Source: Anastrepha obliqua (lineage: Eukaryota; Arthropoda; Insecta; Diptera; Tephritidae). Taken from it: a stretch of DNA of 64,000 nt. The stretch spans positions 123,875,784 to 123,939,783 of the forward strand of contig NC_072893.1 in assembly GCF_027943255.1 (NCBI RefSeq), read 5' to 3'. Shown one piece after another: positions 1-12,050 of this stretch. The translations under genes were made by a program, and so were the position numbers. Every line of letters starts with the position of its first letter. Position 1 is the stretch's first letter. The notes beneath the pieces were generated by a model. That model was not told the DNA's origin, made no database searches, and was given only the letters and a program-made list of their open reading frames with translations.

Positions 1-1165
1 GAAATATTTTAAAAAGCTCGGAGTTTAAAAAAAAAAGTGGACTGAAATATACTTTTTTAATTATGTACTAAATTGTGTACTAAAATTTGTATACAAAAAA
101 AATTGAATGAACTGAAATATGTTAAAAAGCTTGAAGATTTTGAAATAAGTGTGCTAAAATATGCTTTTTCAATGTTGAACTAAGCCGTGTACTAGATTTG
201 GCATACAAATAAATTTAAATTAATAGAGTATTTTAAAAAGCGCAGTGTTTGAAAATGTGTTATAAAATTTACTTTTTCAATTTTGTACTAAACTGTGTAC
301 TAAAATCTGTAGGTAGAAAAATGAAATAAATTAAAATATTTGCAAAAAACTTAGTGTTTGAAAAAATTTACTAAAATTTCCTTTTTCAATTTTGTTCTAA
401 AATTTTTACTAAAATTTGAATATAAAAAATAAGTAAATTAAAATATTTTAAAAAGCCCAGAGTTTTTGAAAAGTGTACTAAAACTACCTTTTTAATTTTG
501 TACTAAAATGTGTAGGTAAAAAGAAGTAAATTAATCAAAATATTTTAAAGAGCCCAGAGTTTTTGAAAGGGGTACTCAAACTTTATTTTTCAATGTTGTA
601 CTTAAATATGTACTAAAATTTGTATGTAAAAAAATTAAATTAATAAAAATGTTTTAGAAAGTCCTGAGTGTTTGAAAAAGTGTACTACAATTTGCGTTTT
701 CTATTTTGTACTAAACCATGTACTAAAATTGGTATGCAATTAAATCTAAATAAATAGAATATATGCATTAAAAAGCCCAGTGTTTAAAAAAGTGTACAAA
801 AATTCACTTTTTCAATTGTGCACTAAAATGTGTACTAAAATTTGTATGTAAAAGCATTGAATTAATTAAAATATTTAAAAAAACTCGGAGTTTTGGAAAA
901 AAGTGAACTAAATTTTGCTTTTTAAAATTTGCAGCTAAATTTGTATGTAATAAAAATTAAATGAATCGAAGTGTTTGGAAAGCTCGGAGTTTTTGAAAAA
1001 AGTGTACTAAAATTATATTTTTAAATTTTGTGTACTAAAATTTGTAAGTAAAAAAATTAAATCAACTCAAATATTTTAAAAATCTTGGAGATTTTGAAAA
1101 AAACTGTACTAAAACATGCTTTTCCAATTTCGTACTAAAATGTGTACTAAAATTTGTATTTAAAA
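1..1165. repeat. AT-rich tandem array, period about 107 bp
   Basis: About eleven diverged head-to-tail units are visible. Each contains an ATATTTTAAAAAGC-type block, an AGTTTTTGAAAAAGTGTACTA-like block, a CTTTTTCAATTTTGTACTAA-like block and a GTACTAAAATTTGTATGTAA-like block. Unit starts fall near 1, 113, 226, 339, 442, 537, 646, 758, 868, 967 and 1069. Units differ by many substitutions and small gaps, so the array is old. It lies in the presumed large Pde9 intron. No coding potential. Confidence 0.8.
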
Positions 1166-2530
1166 ATTTTTTTTTAAGTTTTCTGCTTTAAAAGTTTACT
1201 AGAAATTTTGTTCTAAAGTTGCTAATCAAGAAAAAGTTGGCCAAAAATTGTGTTCTAAATTTTTTTTGCTAAAAATCAATCACCATCTTTGTTTCAAAAT
1301 ATTCTAAAAACAGCTGCGATTAAAAATTTCTACTGCTACAAAATAACTTGTCCCAAAAGCTTAGTAGCACTACAATTTGTACAAAAAGCAGCCACTTATC
1401 TTCCCTTTACCAATTTTGTGAAAATTTTCACGAGAATTTTTTGAAAGTATCTATTTTCAAATTAGTGTTAATAACAAAGCAAGAGAAAATATTTCTGTAC
1501 CAAAAATATACTTGGGTAATTAGCATAGCAAATTTAAGCAAATTACTTATTTGAATACGCATAGCGGTATTTGCTTATAGGCGTATATGTAGGCACAATT
1601 TTACATGATTTATAATTCTTGTGACAAAAACCACTCAATCAAACCCCCTGAAAACTCAGAAAAGTGTTCAAGCTCGAAGTATGTTAACAACGAAATCGTC
1701 ATAATAATTAAAGTATACATTTGTGGTTACAACGCATAACGCTATATAGGACGATTGAGGCACGACGAAGGACGAATTGTATGTGAAGCTGCCAATTTGA
1801 GCGGCACGATTTGCAAACACACATAAAAACATATATGTAAATACTCAAACACAATTGCACAAAGTCGTAACAGATACAAACATCTCAAAAACACACAGTT
1901 GAAAATTTATGTGTGTGTATGTGAAATAGTAGAATGTACGTGAATGTATATGTATGTATGTGCGCTGAGTGTACGTTAATGAATACAAGTAGATACTTGT
2001 GAGAATGTATTTGGGAGTGCATTGATGTGGATTTTGTTAATTAATATCCGTCGCGTAGTGATTAAATACTCTGATGATGGCTACAAAGCCAACCATGAAC
2101 AGCAGAACAACAGAAATGCCAATAACAACAGCAAGACGCGTGCCAACAGCAGGAATGAAAATAGGGTGGTGGGAAGTGTAGAGCAGCTGTCTTAGTGGCA
2201 TAAAAACAATAACAGTATAGCAATCCACTGACACAACAGTGTTGCCAATTTCGCTTAAGAAAATTTATGCTTCACTTGCAAGAGTTTCCATAAATTAAGA
2301 TTTTACGCTTGTTTGTACGCTTCGGGCGGCGAAAGTGCTGCTACTTGAAAAAGCTCACTTTATGCTCTTGCTATAATCTCGCTGGTAATTGAAATAAAAC
2401 TTACTTTATTTGCTTCAATTTCAACTTAAATATTAAGTATAAAAACCTGTGCTTTTGGGGACTCAAAATGCGCATGTATTTTGGAAAAATTACGGAGAGG
2501 TGTAAAACTAAGCAATTTTTCACCCATAAA
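1166..2530. other. intron sequence without recognisable gene
   Basis: AT-rich sequence with short TG/CA-rich stretches (about 1820-2030) and an ACAACAG-rich stretch (about 2090-2150). A 65-codon hydrophobic reading frame on the minus strand (2037-2234) is the complement of that ACAACAG-rich DNA, and I do not support it as a gene. Confidence 0.5.
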
Positions 2531-4460
2531 TTTGTGCTAAAAAATCTGCCTAACAGTTCAGTTAGTATAGTACAGTTTTTGAATGTAAAGAACAAATCAG
2601 TCAAAGTTGTACAAAAATGTATGTTTGCTAAAAAATGTTGCTATGCAAAACGAAATTTCGGGTACTAAAAATTGCTGTACTAAAATGTATGTATGTAGAA
2701 TTTTTGGAGCACTAAAATGCATATGTTTTGAAAAGTTTACTATTAAATAACAAATTGAAGAAAAAAAAAATGTTGAATAAAATTTGTGAACTAAAAATCC
2801 CTCTACTAAAATATATGTATGACAAATTTTCGAAACGCTGAAATGCATATTTTTTCAAGAGCTTACAAGTAAATCTGAGGTAAAGCAAAAATATTAGCTC
2901 GAAACATTAAAAACAAAAAAACAAAAAAAAATGTTTAAATATTGAATAAAATTTGTGTACTAAATATTCCTACACTAAAATATGTGTATAAAGAATTTCC
3001 ATGTGTATAAGATGCATATTTTCTCAAAAGTTTAGCAGAAAACCGTAATTTAAAGCCAACCCAAAGTTTTGTACTAAAAATATCTAAACTGATTTTAGTA
3101 CTAAAAATCGTGTAACAAAATATTTACTATAATCTATAAAATTATGATTTGCTATGAATATCTGTACTAAAAATTGTTTCTACTAATTCGAGTACTAAAA
3201 ATTGTACTAAAATTTTGTAAGTGCTACTTTTAACTTGTTTTTTCTGGTTTACGAAAATTCATATTTTCCAGCTAAAGTATCGCAAAAATTTTTTACTAAA
3301 AATGTTGCCAGCCCTTAGTCTTAAATATTTTGACAAAAATTTGCGAAAAATGCGAGAAACTACAAATTTGCTACGCATAATACTATCTAAAAAAATTAAG
3401 TTAGATATGAATATGTGAACTTAAATGTTTCTACTAAAAATTTGTCTATTAAAAATTGTTCTCAAATTTTTTAAATGGCAATTTTATATTAACTTTTTGT
3501 CTACTACAAATTGTACTAAAATATTTTTAACGGCAATGTTATATAAGGTTTTTTGTAGACAATAAAAGAAATACAATATAAACAAAATAATAAAAAATTG
3601 TATGAATAATATTTGTGTACTAAAAGTCCCTGCACTAAAATACGTTTATAAAGAATTTTCATGATTGGAAAATGTATTTTTTTTTCAAAAATTTAGCAGA
3701 AAATCGTAATTTTAAGCCAATCAAAAGTTTTGAACTAAAAATATCTAAACGCATTTTGGTACTAAAAATCGTGTAACAAAATATTTACTGTAATCTACAA
3801 AAATATATGAATATCTGTACTAAAATTTTTTGTACTAAATTAGTGTACTAAAAATTGTGCTACAATTTTGTAAGTGCCAATTTTAACTTGTTTTTTTTTC
3901 TGGTTTACAAAAATTTATATTTTCCAGTTAAAGTATCGCAAAAGGTTTTTACTAAAAATGTTATCAACAGCTTGTCTGATTTTGACAAAAATGTGCGAAA
4001 AATTTAAAACAACATAAATTTTCTACGAAAACACTATCTAAAAATTAAGATTTGCTATAAGAATTATACTAGAACTGTTTATACCAAAAACTCGTGGACT
4101 AAAAAGTGTACTAAATTTCTTTTCTGTTCCAATTTTATATTGATTTTTTGGTTTCCCAAAATTCAAATTTTTCCATAATAAAATTGCAAATAATTCAGCA
4201 TTAAAAAACCATCTGCCGTTCGAAAGCATTAGAAAATTGTAAAAATATGTCTGCAACACCCACAGTACAAATTGGAGAATGTTTTAAACCAAATACCAAA
4301 GAAGTCACTAATAATATTATTAATTCAACAAATGTTGTACTAAAAAAAAGACAAACAATTGGAATGTTCAACTTTCGTACTAAAAAACAATTGGAAAACA
4401 ACTTGTATGTTAAAAACTTTAGTCAAGAGTTGTAAAAATGCAAATTTCGTAAAGTGCTTT
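2531..4460. repeat. GTACTAAAA-rich decayed array with an internal about 655-bp duplication
   Basis: The word GTACTAAAA and its variants recur dozens of times. A longer unit near 2941-3413 is repeated near 3597-4053. Both copies hold, in order, a TTTGTGTACTAAA block, a TATAAAGAATTTTCATG block, TTTAGCAGAAAATCGTAATTT, ATCGTGTAACAAAATATTTAC, a TTAACTTGTTTTTTCTGGTTTAC block and an ACTATCTAAAAATTAAG block. The spacing of about 655 bp indicates an old tandem duplication. No convincing gene. Confidence 0.7.
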
Positions 4461-5585
4461 TACCTCAAATCCGTACCCTTAATTGATTTTTTTTTCTTTG
4501 TTTTTTTTTTTTGTATTTTTGAAAAACAGATAATAATAGATTTTTTACCAGCTATTCAATTTCGATGCTGTGCAATTTTACCACACTAATTTACTGGATA
4601 TTTGAAATGTAAAACTTGGCGAAATGGCTGTGAAATTTTGAGTTAAATATTTGCACTAAAATTGTTAACGAGAAAAGAACAAAAATCTAAAGAATCTTAC
4701 TAAAAAAATCGAAAAAGTAAAAAAAAATATATTTATTTTATATTTTTGGAAATTTTGACGAATAGCGCATCGGAATTTACCCGTGAACCAACGTCTTTTT
4801 ACTTGCTTCAGAAATATCTACTTTTTTATTATTATAATCGAAAATTTATTAGTGCTTTTATTAAAAAAGTATTTTCTCCAAATAGCTGCGCCTTACCCTC
4901 ATCAGCTCTTGAGTGTGCTTCCTAAATTTCTTCTTTCCTTCCTTCGCAAGCACATCCAAATACTTCGTGTCATGGCAATACTGTTGGCGTCTACCGCCAA
5001 TACTTCTCTCTTTGTGGTAGTTATTTGTAATCATTAGTTAATAAGTTTCACATTTAAGCTGCTGGTAGCGTAGGTGGTGGCCGACGGCAGTTGGTGGCTG
5101 CAGCGAGCCAAAGACAGTGTAGCAATTGCCCTGCAAGCAGGTATTAGTAATTTATCAGCAACTGCTGGCAAGAAGTAGTTTTTAGGGAATTGCACATACA
5201 CCTACATATCTGTGGATTCGTAGATGTATTTGTGAGTATTTGCAATTTATTCATGAAGGCAACTGAATAAGGAACATAAATGATTTGTGCCTATATAATA
5301 AAAAAGTGATTGATTTTTCGAATGCTTCGCATTTTTCGCGAATATTTACTGAAGTCCATCACATCCTACACGATTTTTCAATATTTTTCAAAAATTTTAT
5401 TAAATTTTACTGGAAAAAATTTATTGTTTTAACAACCCTATTGGATTTCTCAAGAAGGCATCACCTCCTTTTGTACAGATAACCAGATAGAAGGGCATTA
5501 ATTGAGCTTTCTGGAGTACCTTCGCGGTGAATTTCACCTATGTATAGGCAAAAGTTAATCAAATGCATTGAAAAATGTATAGATA
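4461..5585. other. intron sequence without recognisable gene
   Basis: Mixed AT-rich sequence with one short GC-richer patch (about 5055-5150, GGTGGTGGCCGACGG-like). No reading frame resembles a known protein and no repeat structure was identified. Confidence 0.45.
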
Positions 5586-6304
5586 TTTTTACTTGTTTTT
5601 TATTTTATTTTATTATATTTTTATTTTTTGATATTTTATTTTATTCCAATTTATTTTGTTTTGTTTTCTTTTATTTTTTTATTTATTTTATTTTTTACTT
5701 CATTTTCTTTATTTGATTTAATTCCATTTTACATTTTTTCTTCACTTTATTGTATTGTATTTTATTTTTTGTACTTTTACCTTCATTTGATTTACATTTT
5801 CTGATATTTCATTTATTTTTTTTTTCTTTTAGTCTATTTCAGTTTATTTTATTTAATTTTCCTTTTTTATTTTATTTAGTTTAGCTTACCTTTTTAATTT
5901 TTTTCTTTATAGTTTTTCTTCACTTTATTTTATTTTTTTGTACTTTTACTTTGTTTTGTTTTCATTTTCTGATATTTCATTTAATTTTTTTTTATTTTAC
6001 TTTTTTTCATTTTATTTAGTTTTCTTCACCTCTTTAATGTTTTAATTTTTGGATTTCTCGTTTGTTTACATTTTTTTCCTTCTTTTATTTTACATTTTAT
6101 TTTCGTTTTTTTTTATTTGTTTTTATTTTTTTTAGTTTTAGTTTACCTGCCTTCTTTTCATTTTGTTGTAATTAATTTTATTTATTATACATTTTTTATA
6201 ACTTTAATCTCTGTTTCTTATTTATTTATTTATTTATTTTTTTTTTGTTATAGCTTTTTAATTTTTTTATTTCCATTTTGTTTTTTTGTTTGTATGTATC
6301 AAAT
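5586..6304. repeat. T-rich (TTTTA)n-like low-complexity tract
   Basis: About 700 bp built almost only of TTTTA, TTTTC and TTTATT words on the plus strand. It resumes at 9509-9860 on the other side of the R4/Dong-like element, so that element sits inside one tract. The strong strand asymmetry (T on plus, A on minus) runs through both flanks. Confidence 0.75.
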
Positions 6305-6307
6305 AAC

Positions 6308-7610
6308 TTATTTTACTTTATCTTCTATTGCCTCGCCATGTATCGACCTCCGGAAATTCCTTGTTGGAATGACTCGGTCTTGGATAGCGATTGCGAAACC
6401 TTCTGTTTCAGAAAATAGCTTTCCTCTTTTCAGCCATAAATTGGATGATTGTGCGTCCATCCATTCCATTTCGTGATCATGGGGATGGCCACCGTGTATT
6501 GTTTTTGCCTTCCATGCTGCGATCATTTCTGCTGGGGATTTAACCCCCTCAGGTACTGGGAAATCCTGCTCCATCAGACTTAGCGGGGTAAAGCCATTAT
6601 CTTCCATAGCGATAGCTTTAAATAGATGAGACTCGCTGCTTAAAAAATATGTACGTAGCTTTAAAGTTTGCGAGAAGTGTAGACGCGCTATATTGATGAT
6701 TCCTCTCCCACCAACGTTCCGAGGAAGCGATATTCTCTCCACAGCGCTTTGAGGGTAATGGCTTTGGAACTTTGTAAAAGTGGTGCGTATCAGCGTTTCA
6801 ATCCTAAGGATATCTGTCTGAGACCATTTTATTACTCCAAACGAGTATGCCAAAAGAGGTATGGCCCAGGTATTAATTGCTTTGCATTTATTTCCACTGC
6901 GCAGACTAGTTTTTAATACAGCTTTCAGTCGTGCTTCAAATTTGTTAATGAGGTTTTGCTTTACTAGCGTGTGGTTGATTCCTTTAAGTTGCAGAAATCC
7001 TAAATATTTATAAGATTCGCTGCTATGCAAGTTGTCTAGAATAATATTTTGATCTACTGCGTAGTTTTCTTCGGTTTCATCAACCTGACCTCTAATCAAA
7101 TGTATTATTTTGCACTTATCTGGTCCAAATTCCATTCCCACGTCATCGCTAATAGCTTTAGTGGCATCTATCAGCTCATATAGCTTATGCTTTTTGTTTG
7201 CGAACAATTTCAAGTCGTCAACAAACAGAAGATGGTTGAACGTGTGCTCTCTTACTTCCGTTTTGAGTATAAAGCCATTTTGTTTAAGTGTGCGAAGCCT
7301 GCTAAGTGGATTGAGACCAATGCAGAACCATAGGGGGCTTAAAGCATCCCCTTGGAATATACCACGTTTGATTGAAATCTGTTTTGAAACAGTTCCATTT
7401 AGAACCAGTTGTGTATTCCACTTGCTCACTATGCGGCCCAAGAGTGCAACAGTGGCAGCATTGATTTTGTATATTCTTAATATTACTAATAGGTAATCAT
7501 GCGGCATTGAGTCAAAAGCTTTTTTGTAGTCAATAAACGGACGCTTAAATTCCGCCTTCTTCTCAGAGCTACTCCTGTGATAACAGTGTCTATAATAAGC
7601 TGATCTTTAG
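6308..7610 (-). pseudogene. R4/Dong-like reverse transcriptase palm and thumb, 3'-truncated
   Basis: Going 3'-ward on the minus strand, GSKDQLIIDTVIT (near 7605-7565) is followed by a one-base loss. The frame then resumes with FIDYKKAFDSMPHDY (about 7540-7495), whose first Asp is a catalytic metal ligand. RGIFQGDALSPL lies near 7360-7325 and FVDD, the catalytic Asp pair, at 7225-7214. The thumb region follows (KYLGFLQLKG, about 7010-6980; TWAIPLLAYSFGVIKW, about 6880-6830). The protein stops at 6308 just after an EDK sequence that should lead into a CCHC zinc finger and nuclease. All essential RT motifs are recognisable, but the copy cannot make a full protein. Confidence 0.75.
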
Positions 7611-9203
7611 AGCCCATTGTGCGCTTAAGCAAGTAATTGGGCGATATTTTGCTGGATCAACAGATGGTGTGTCCTTTGGGAGGAGATAGGTCGCTCCGGC
7701 TGTAAGAACTTCTGGGATGACTGCTGTATTTTTCAGCAGCTCGTTGTAGCATCTTGCGAGTGCTTCATGCATTACTGAAAGCTTTTTAAGCCAGATGTTG
7801 TGTAGCTGGTCTAGGCCAGGAGATATCCAGTTAGCTGAAGTACAAATATTATTCTTTATTTCTTCTGCAGTTATGTCGTAAAAGTGCATTGGTGCTACGT
7901 TATCAGCTTTTTCTTTTTCTTTGGCTAACCAATTCGCATCAGCATTGAAGTGTTTTGCTTGTGCCCATATTTTCTCCCAAAACTGCTCTAAATCTTGTTG
8001 TTGTGGATATGGTGTATGAGATTCTGCATTTCTGTTTTGTTGCAGATTTCTATAAAAGCTCTTTTGATTTTTGTGGAAAAGCTGGTTTTCCTTCCGTCTC
8101 TGATTGCTTTTGACGTATCTTCTTAATCGTTTTGAGTAAGCGGCGAGTTGCTGTACTTGCCTATCAATTATATCGTATAGTTGGTCAAGATCCACATCCT
8201 GGGGTTTAAGCGGCGCGCTTATTCTAGATACATACCTGAACAATCTTTTCGATCTAGGCCCATTTTTAAATGAAGTAAGCCTCTCTATAAATTCTCTTAG
8301 ACCGGCAATTCGTGTTTCGAGTCTTCTTTGCCACTTGGGAACCACTGGTGTTTTTTGCGTCGTTGTATTTTTAAATGTTTGCACCTTTGGGTGCTTTCCC
8401 AGTATTCGTACGGTAGTGAGGGCGGAAACATAAAAGAGAGTGTTAACATGTTCCAAGTTGGTGCTATTGGCGACATATGCTGACAGAATTTTCGAGTTAA
8501 GGCTTTTTACCGCTTCGTTTAACTTTTCCGATTCGCCTAATCGGGGTATCCTTGGTCTTTGTAAAGGATCCATACCTTCATAATTCGCCAGATGATTATT
8601 TAAAGTGTCTTTTACCTCCCGTTTTTCATTAGTTTCTGGACTATCGCTTTCAGTACTTTCATAAATCAAGTTAATTTCAGGTCGTACGTTGGTAAATTCC
8701 GCTAAATTTTCAGGCTGTGGGTTGCGTGCCTCGGTTATCTCTGGTGTTATTTCTTCATCGCTTCTTTCTACTCCTCGCAGCTCGTTGCGTATTGCACTTT
8801 TAATTTTCTCTTGCTTTTATTTTCTTCCCTATTCGTGTTGGAAGATTGCTTTTTTTCTTGTAGCATGGCTATTTTCGGTAAACTTTCCATTCAGATGTCT
8901 GTATCTTCTTAGAAACAGGTCTAACATTCTTTCACGATAGGTCGTCATGTGCTCCGGTTCTTCACAATTTGTGGAAATGTAGTAGCAGCGCAGGACATAT
9001 TCATTCATATCCGTTGTCCATTGAATACGCTGTCTAACACGGCCTGCTCTTGTGGTTCCAAGATTAACTCGAGAAACACTTGTCGCAGTGTTGGGGTTTT
9101 CGTGTTGTTGCTGTTGTGCCACTGGCGACTCCGCTATCTGATGTCGATGAGCAGAGCCGTGGCTTCTGCCGACACTTGAGCGAATATCCTCGCTCGGCTG
9201 CAA
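7590..9203 (-). pseudogene. R4/Dong-like ORF, N-terminal and linker half (two nonsense codons)
   Basis: One frame runs from 9203 to 7590, broken by TAG at 8829-8831 and TAA at 8817-8819. It starts with a low-complexity Gln/Ser stretch, then a block around QRIQWTTDMNEYVLRCYYI (about 9030-8970). That block is typical of the N-terminal region of this retrotransposon group, which replaces a separate gag protein. After the nonsense codons comes an acidic linker, then a basic region rich in Arg and Lys (about 8330-8080). The early RT motifs follow (SPGLDQLHNIWLK near 7830, LLPKDTP...YRPITCL near 7680-7640). The frame then shifts because a segment between YRPITCLSAQW and GSKDQLIIDT has been lost. 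The distance between those motifs is roughly 30 codons shorter than the layout I expect for the family, which is inference. Confidence 0.7.
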
Positions 9204-9384
9204 TCATTAGAGTGCTCTATAATGCGGCTCTCCATTTTTCGAAACGGGTAATTGCATTTTAAGCCTTCTGGCAGGTGGTTTACAGATTTCCTTCTGGGTT
9301 AACTGTGTCCTTCAGACATGCATTCACACATCCGGCATGTTAGGCATTTTAGCGGACTGTTTTCTTCTTCGCTGAAAGGAGAAG

Positions 9385-9508
9385 TGGAGTCGTGGAGTCG
9401 TTACTTCCAGCACCCCTCGGTGAGGGATGTTCGTGCGGGGTCGTGACTAGGGGCCGCGGGGTTGTCATGCCCGTCAACTCTCTAATGAGAGATGCCCTTG
9501 CGGGCTTA
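9385..9508 (-). other. structured GC-rich 5' leader of the R4/Dong-like element
   Basis: This 120-bp GC-rich island lies between T-rich flank and the element's reading frame, read on the minus strand. By eye it folds into GCCCG/CGGGC around an inner CTCTC-ATTA-GAGAG hairpin, then a second similar unit with CCCTC-ACC-GAGGG. The two units resemble each other (CTCnnnTGAGnGATG...TGCGGG on the plus strand at 9417-9440 and 9478-9504), so the leader looks internally duplicated. R2-superfamily elements often begin with a self-cleaving ribozyme. I could not fit a known ribozyme core by hand, so function is unproven. Confidence 0.45.
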
Positions 9509-9860
9509 TTTTATTTTATTTTTTTTAATTTTATTTTATTTTATTTTATTTTATTTATTTTTAATTTTTTAATGTAATGTAATTTTTTCAATTTACTTTA
9601 TTTTATTATATTTTTTATTTTCTTATTTTGATATTTTTGTTGTTTTTTGTGTTATTTTAATTTTTGTTTTTTTTTATTTTTATGTTTTTATTACTATTAT
9701 TTTTTTTTATTTATTTGTTTTTACTTATTGCATTTAATTTTTTTTATTTTCTTAATTATAAAACTAAAATAATAATAAATTAAGTAATTTTGTTTCATTT
9801 GAAATTATTTTATTTTGTTCTCTGTTTTTAATAAATTTTTTATGTATTTTTATGTTGCCA
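9509..9860. repeat. T-rich (TTTTA)n-like low-complexity tract, right flank
   Basis: Continuation of the T-rich tract beyond the R4/Dong-like insertion. It begins with perfect TTTTA repeats immediately at the element boundary and decays rightward into AT-rich sequence. Confidence 0.7.
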
Positions 9861-12050
9861 TAACCAAATTCCATCTGCAATATATCGTTTTTTATTATAT
9901 TTGACTCTCTCTCTCTCTCCCTCCCTGGCTTCCAACACCAACCAAGCGGATGCGTTCGGTTAACCCACTTTTAGCGATACCAGTTACAACTAACCTCTCG
10001 TGCCCATTTAACCCAGTTGGTGCGAAAAAAATATTATACCAAAAAATAGTCACGTCAAAGTCGCATATGCATACACACTCACACAAATGATTTTACTAAA
10101 GTAAACTCTCAGCGAAAATTGTTGTACGCATTCTACAATTTAGATTTTTCAGTAACCTTTTTAATTACTAAACGCGCACTCCACACACCATTTTCGCACT
10201 ACCATCCATAACCTCCCACCAGCCAACTCCGGCCAGTGGTTTGCATTCTGCTGGGCAGCAACTATTTACCTGCCCGCTGGCTGAACACTTAATTAAATGT
10301 TACACACTCCGCATGTTGCTGCTCCAAAACATTCATATGATACGACTGCTACTATTTAGAATGGCAATAGTAGCCACGAACTTATGTGTTTGAGCAGGAA
10401 AACCGCAGACAAATGTATGCAAACGCATTTCTTTTTGTCTATTTTTTCTACCAACCAACACTTTTTTGCAACAATGCACGGCGGATATTTTGCTGCTGTG
10501 AATATTTCGGTTTTCATGTCGGTAGTGTGTGTCATGTGTAGGTATATTTTACTGCTTCTATGTATAAGTAATTACGAGTGTGCAAGTTTTTGTAGCTTTT
10601 TCCTTAAATGGCATCATTTTGCAATGCTTCACTGGCATTTCCGTCTTTTTAGGCACTAAAAATGGTATTTCTAATTTGGATAGTCAAAACTCGAGTAGGT
10701 TGAAAAATAATAAAAAGATAGAAAGGAGCTGCTCACGTGCATGCATATGTACATACATATATGGCATCAAATTGCGAACAACCAACACTGGCACTTTCAT
10801 TTAACATCTACTGTCATACGCCATTACTCATACGCCCCGTTGACCATCTAACAAAGCATAGCAATAAAGCTATTTAACTATGTATGTAGTATGGCACTCA
10901 AGTTCAATTAAAATTGAAATGCGAAAACAACAAAAAGACAAATTATTCGCCAATTATAAGATTGTACTATGCAAATAACAATTGATTAGAAAATAATTTG
11001 AAGGAGGCCAATGAATGAGGCCGTGTAAATTGAAGGAGAAAGAATAGCAAGAATACACATAAATCAGTTCCGTAATATAAAGCAGAAAAAGTCACATGAA
11101 AACAGTAAAGCACAGGTCTTATTTTGTAAAAACAAACCAAAAAAGAAAAAACAAAACAACGTAGAAAAGTTAAACACCAGCTAAATGTATAAAGAAGACA
11201 ATGTGATGTGGGTCAGTTTGAGAAAAAGTAATTAAAACTTTTGCTTTTGTAAGCCTTGCGTGAGTGAGTGGATGTATGCGAATTTATATTGCATTCTTTT
11301 ATGTTATTTAGTTTTGTTATTTTTTATTGCTTTAGTCAACTTTTTACGACTTGCGCAACAACCAGGAATTAGCACGCGAAAAATATTGTGCTCCTAAGAG
11401 GTAGACTCTCATAGGGATAAGAGTGGGCCTTACAGGTGTATAAGCAGAATAAACATGTATAGATGCTGAGTTTTAAAGGAAAGTGGTTGATCCAGATAAA
11501 TTATGTAGAAAAAATTGTTCAGTTCATTTAAAGAGTTTGCGAAGTAGTATTTACTCCACCGTAGCTTTTAAATAATACTTTTCAACTCGATACCTGGCTA
11601 TTTTTTCGCCTAATGCGAAGTCCAGTTAAAGATTTTAAAACGATTTTACGAAATGAGCAAAACACAGGTACCTGATACCTATATTCATGACGCCTCTGAA
11701 TGGTAAAAATTTGGTTTCGAAATATATTACATGGTTTTATTTACTGGGAAGCTTAAAAGTGATTTTAAGCCTAACAGTAAATTTTTAAATCTTGGGCTAA
11801 TTTAATTGTCTGTTAGTCAATCGGGAGGGGGTTTTTATTGATCTACGTATCTTCTTCACGCGTCAGGCAATCCCTTCGTTGTAGATGGGATATGCATACT
11901 GAACATGAGAGAGTAATAGCACTCAGGGCGGCACTTTTTTAATAACTGTAAATTGATCGATTGCGCACGGCCGTGCCAGAAGAGCGCATTCAAGACTAGA
12001 AATCATGCATGAGATATTTTACCACCACAAAAATTGTACCTCACAAAAAA
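9861..12050. other. intron sequence without recognisable gene
   Basis: Near-average AT-rich sequence with a (CT)n tract at about 9902-9924. Short reading frames are present, but none shows recognisable motifs, splice context or sustained coding composition. Confidence 0.45.

Larger units (their letters stand above)
6305..9508 (-). mobile_element. R4/Dong-clade non-LTR retrotransposon, defective and 3'-truncated
   Basis: A minus-strand element of about 3.2 kb runs from a GC-rich structured leader (about 9508-9390) through one long damaged reading frame to a sharp end at 6305-6310 in T-rich flank. The reverse transcriptase carries a FVDD box and a RGIFQGDALSPL motif. The wording around them (FVDDLKLFANKKHKLYEL, then a GMEFGPDKCK block) fits the R4/Dong lineage of the R2 superfamily. 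The frame stops right after an RVIPTRNFRRSI...EDK block, where the CCHC and restriction-like endonuclease domains should begin, so those domains are absent. Lesions include two nonsense codons (8829-8831 and 8817-8819), an internal deletion near 7605 and a one-base frameshift near 7540. Clade assignment is by motif wording only. Confidence 0.75.

Noticed and set aside
2037..2234. Minus-strand 65-codon hydrophobic frame
   Set aside because: It is the complement of an ACAACAG-rich stretch, which gives Val/Leu-rich peptides by itself. It has no splice or promoter context and no recognisable family.
9470..9500. Hammerhead-like CTAATGAGAG on the plus strand
   Set aside because: One core base differs from CTGATGA and there is no GAAA partner strand at a usable distance. 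The sequence is better explained as the loop side of the leader hairpin.
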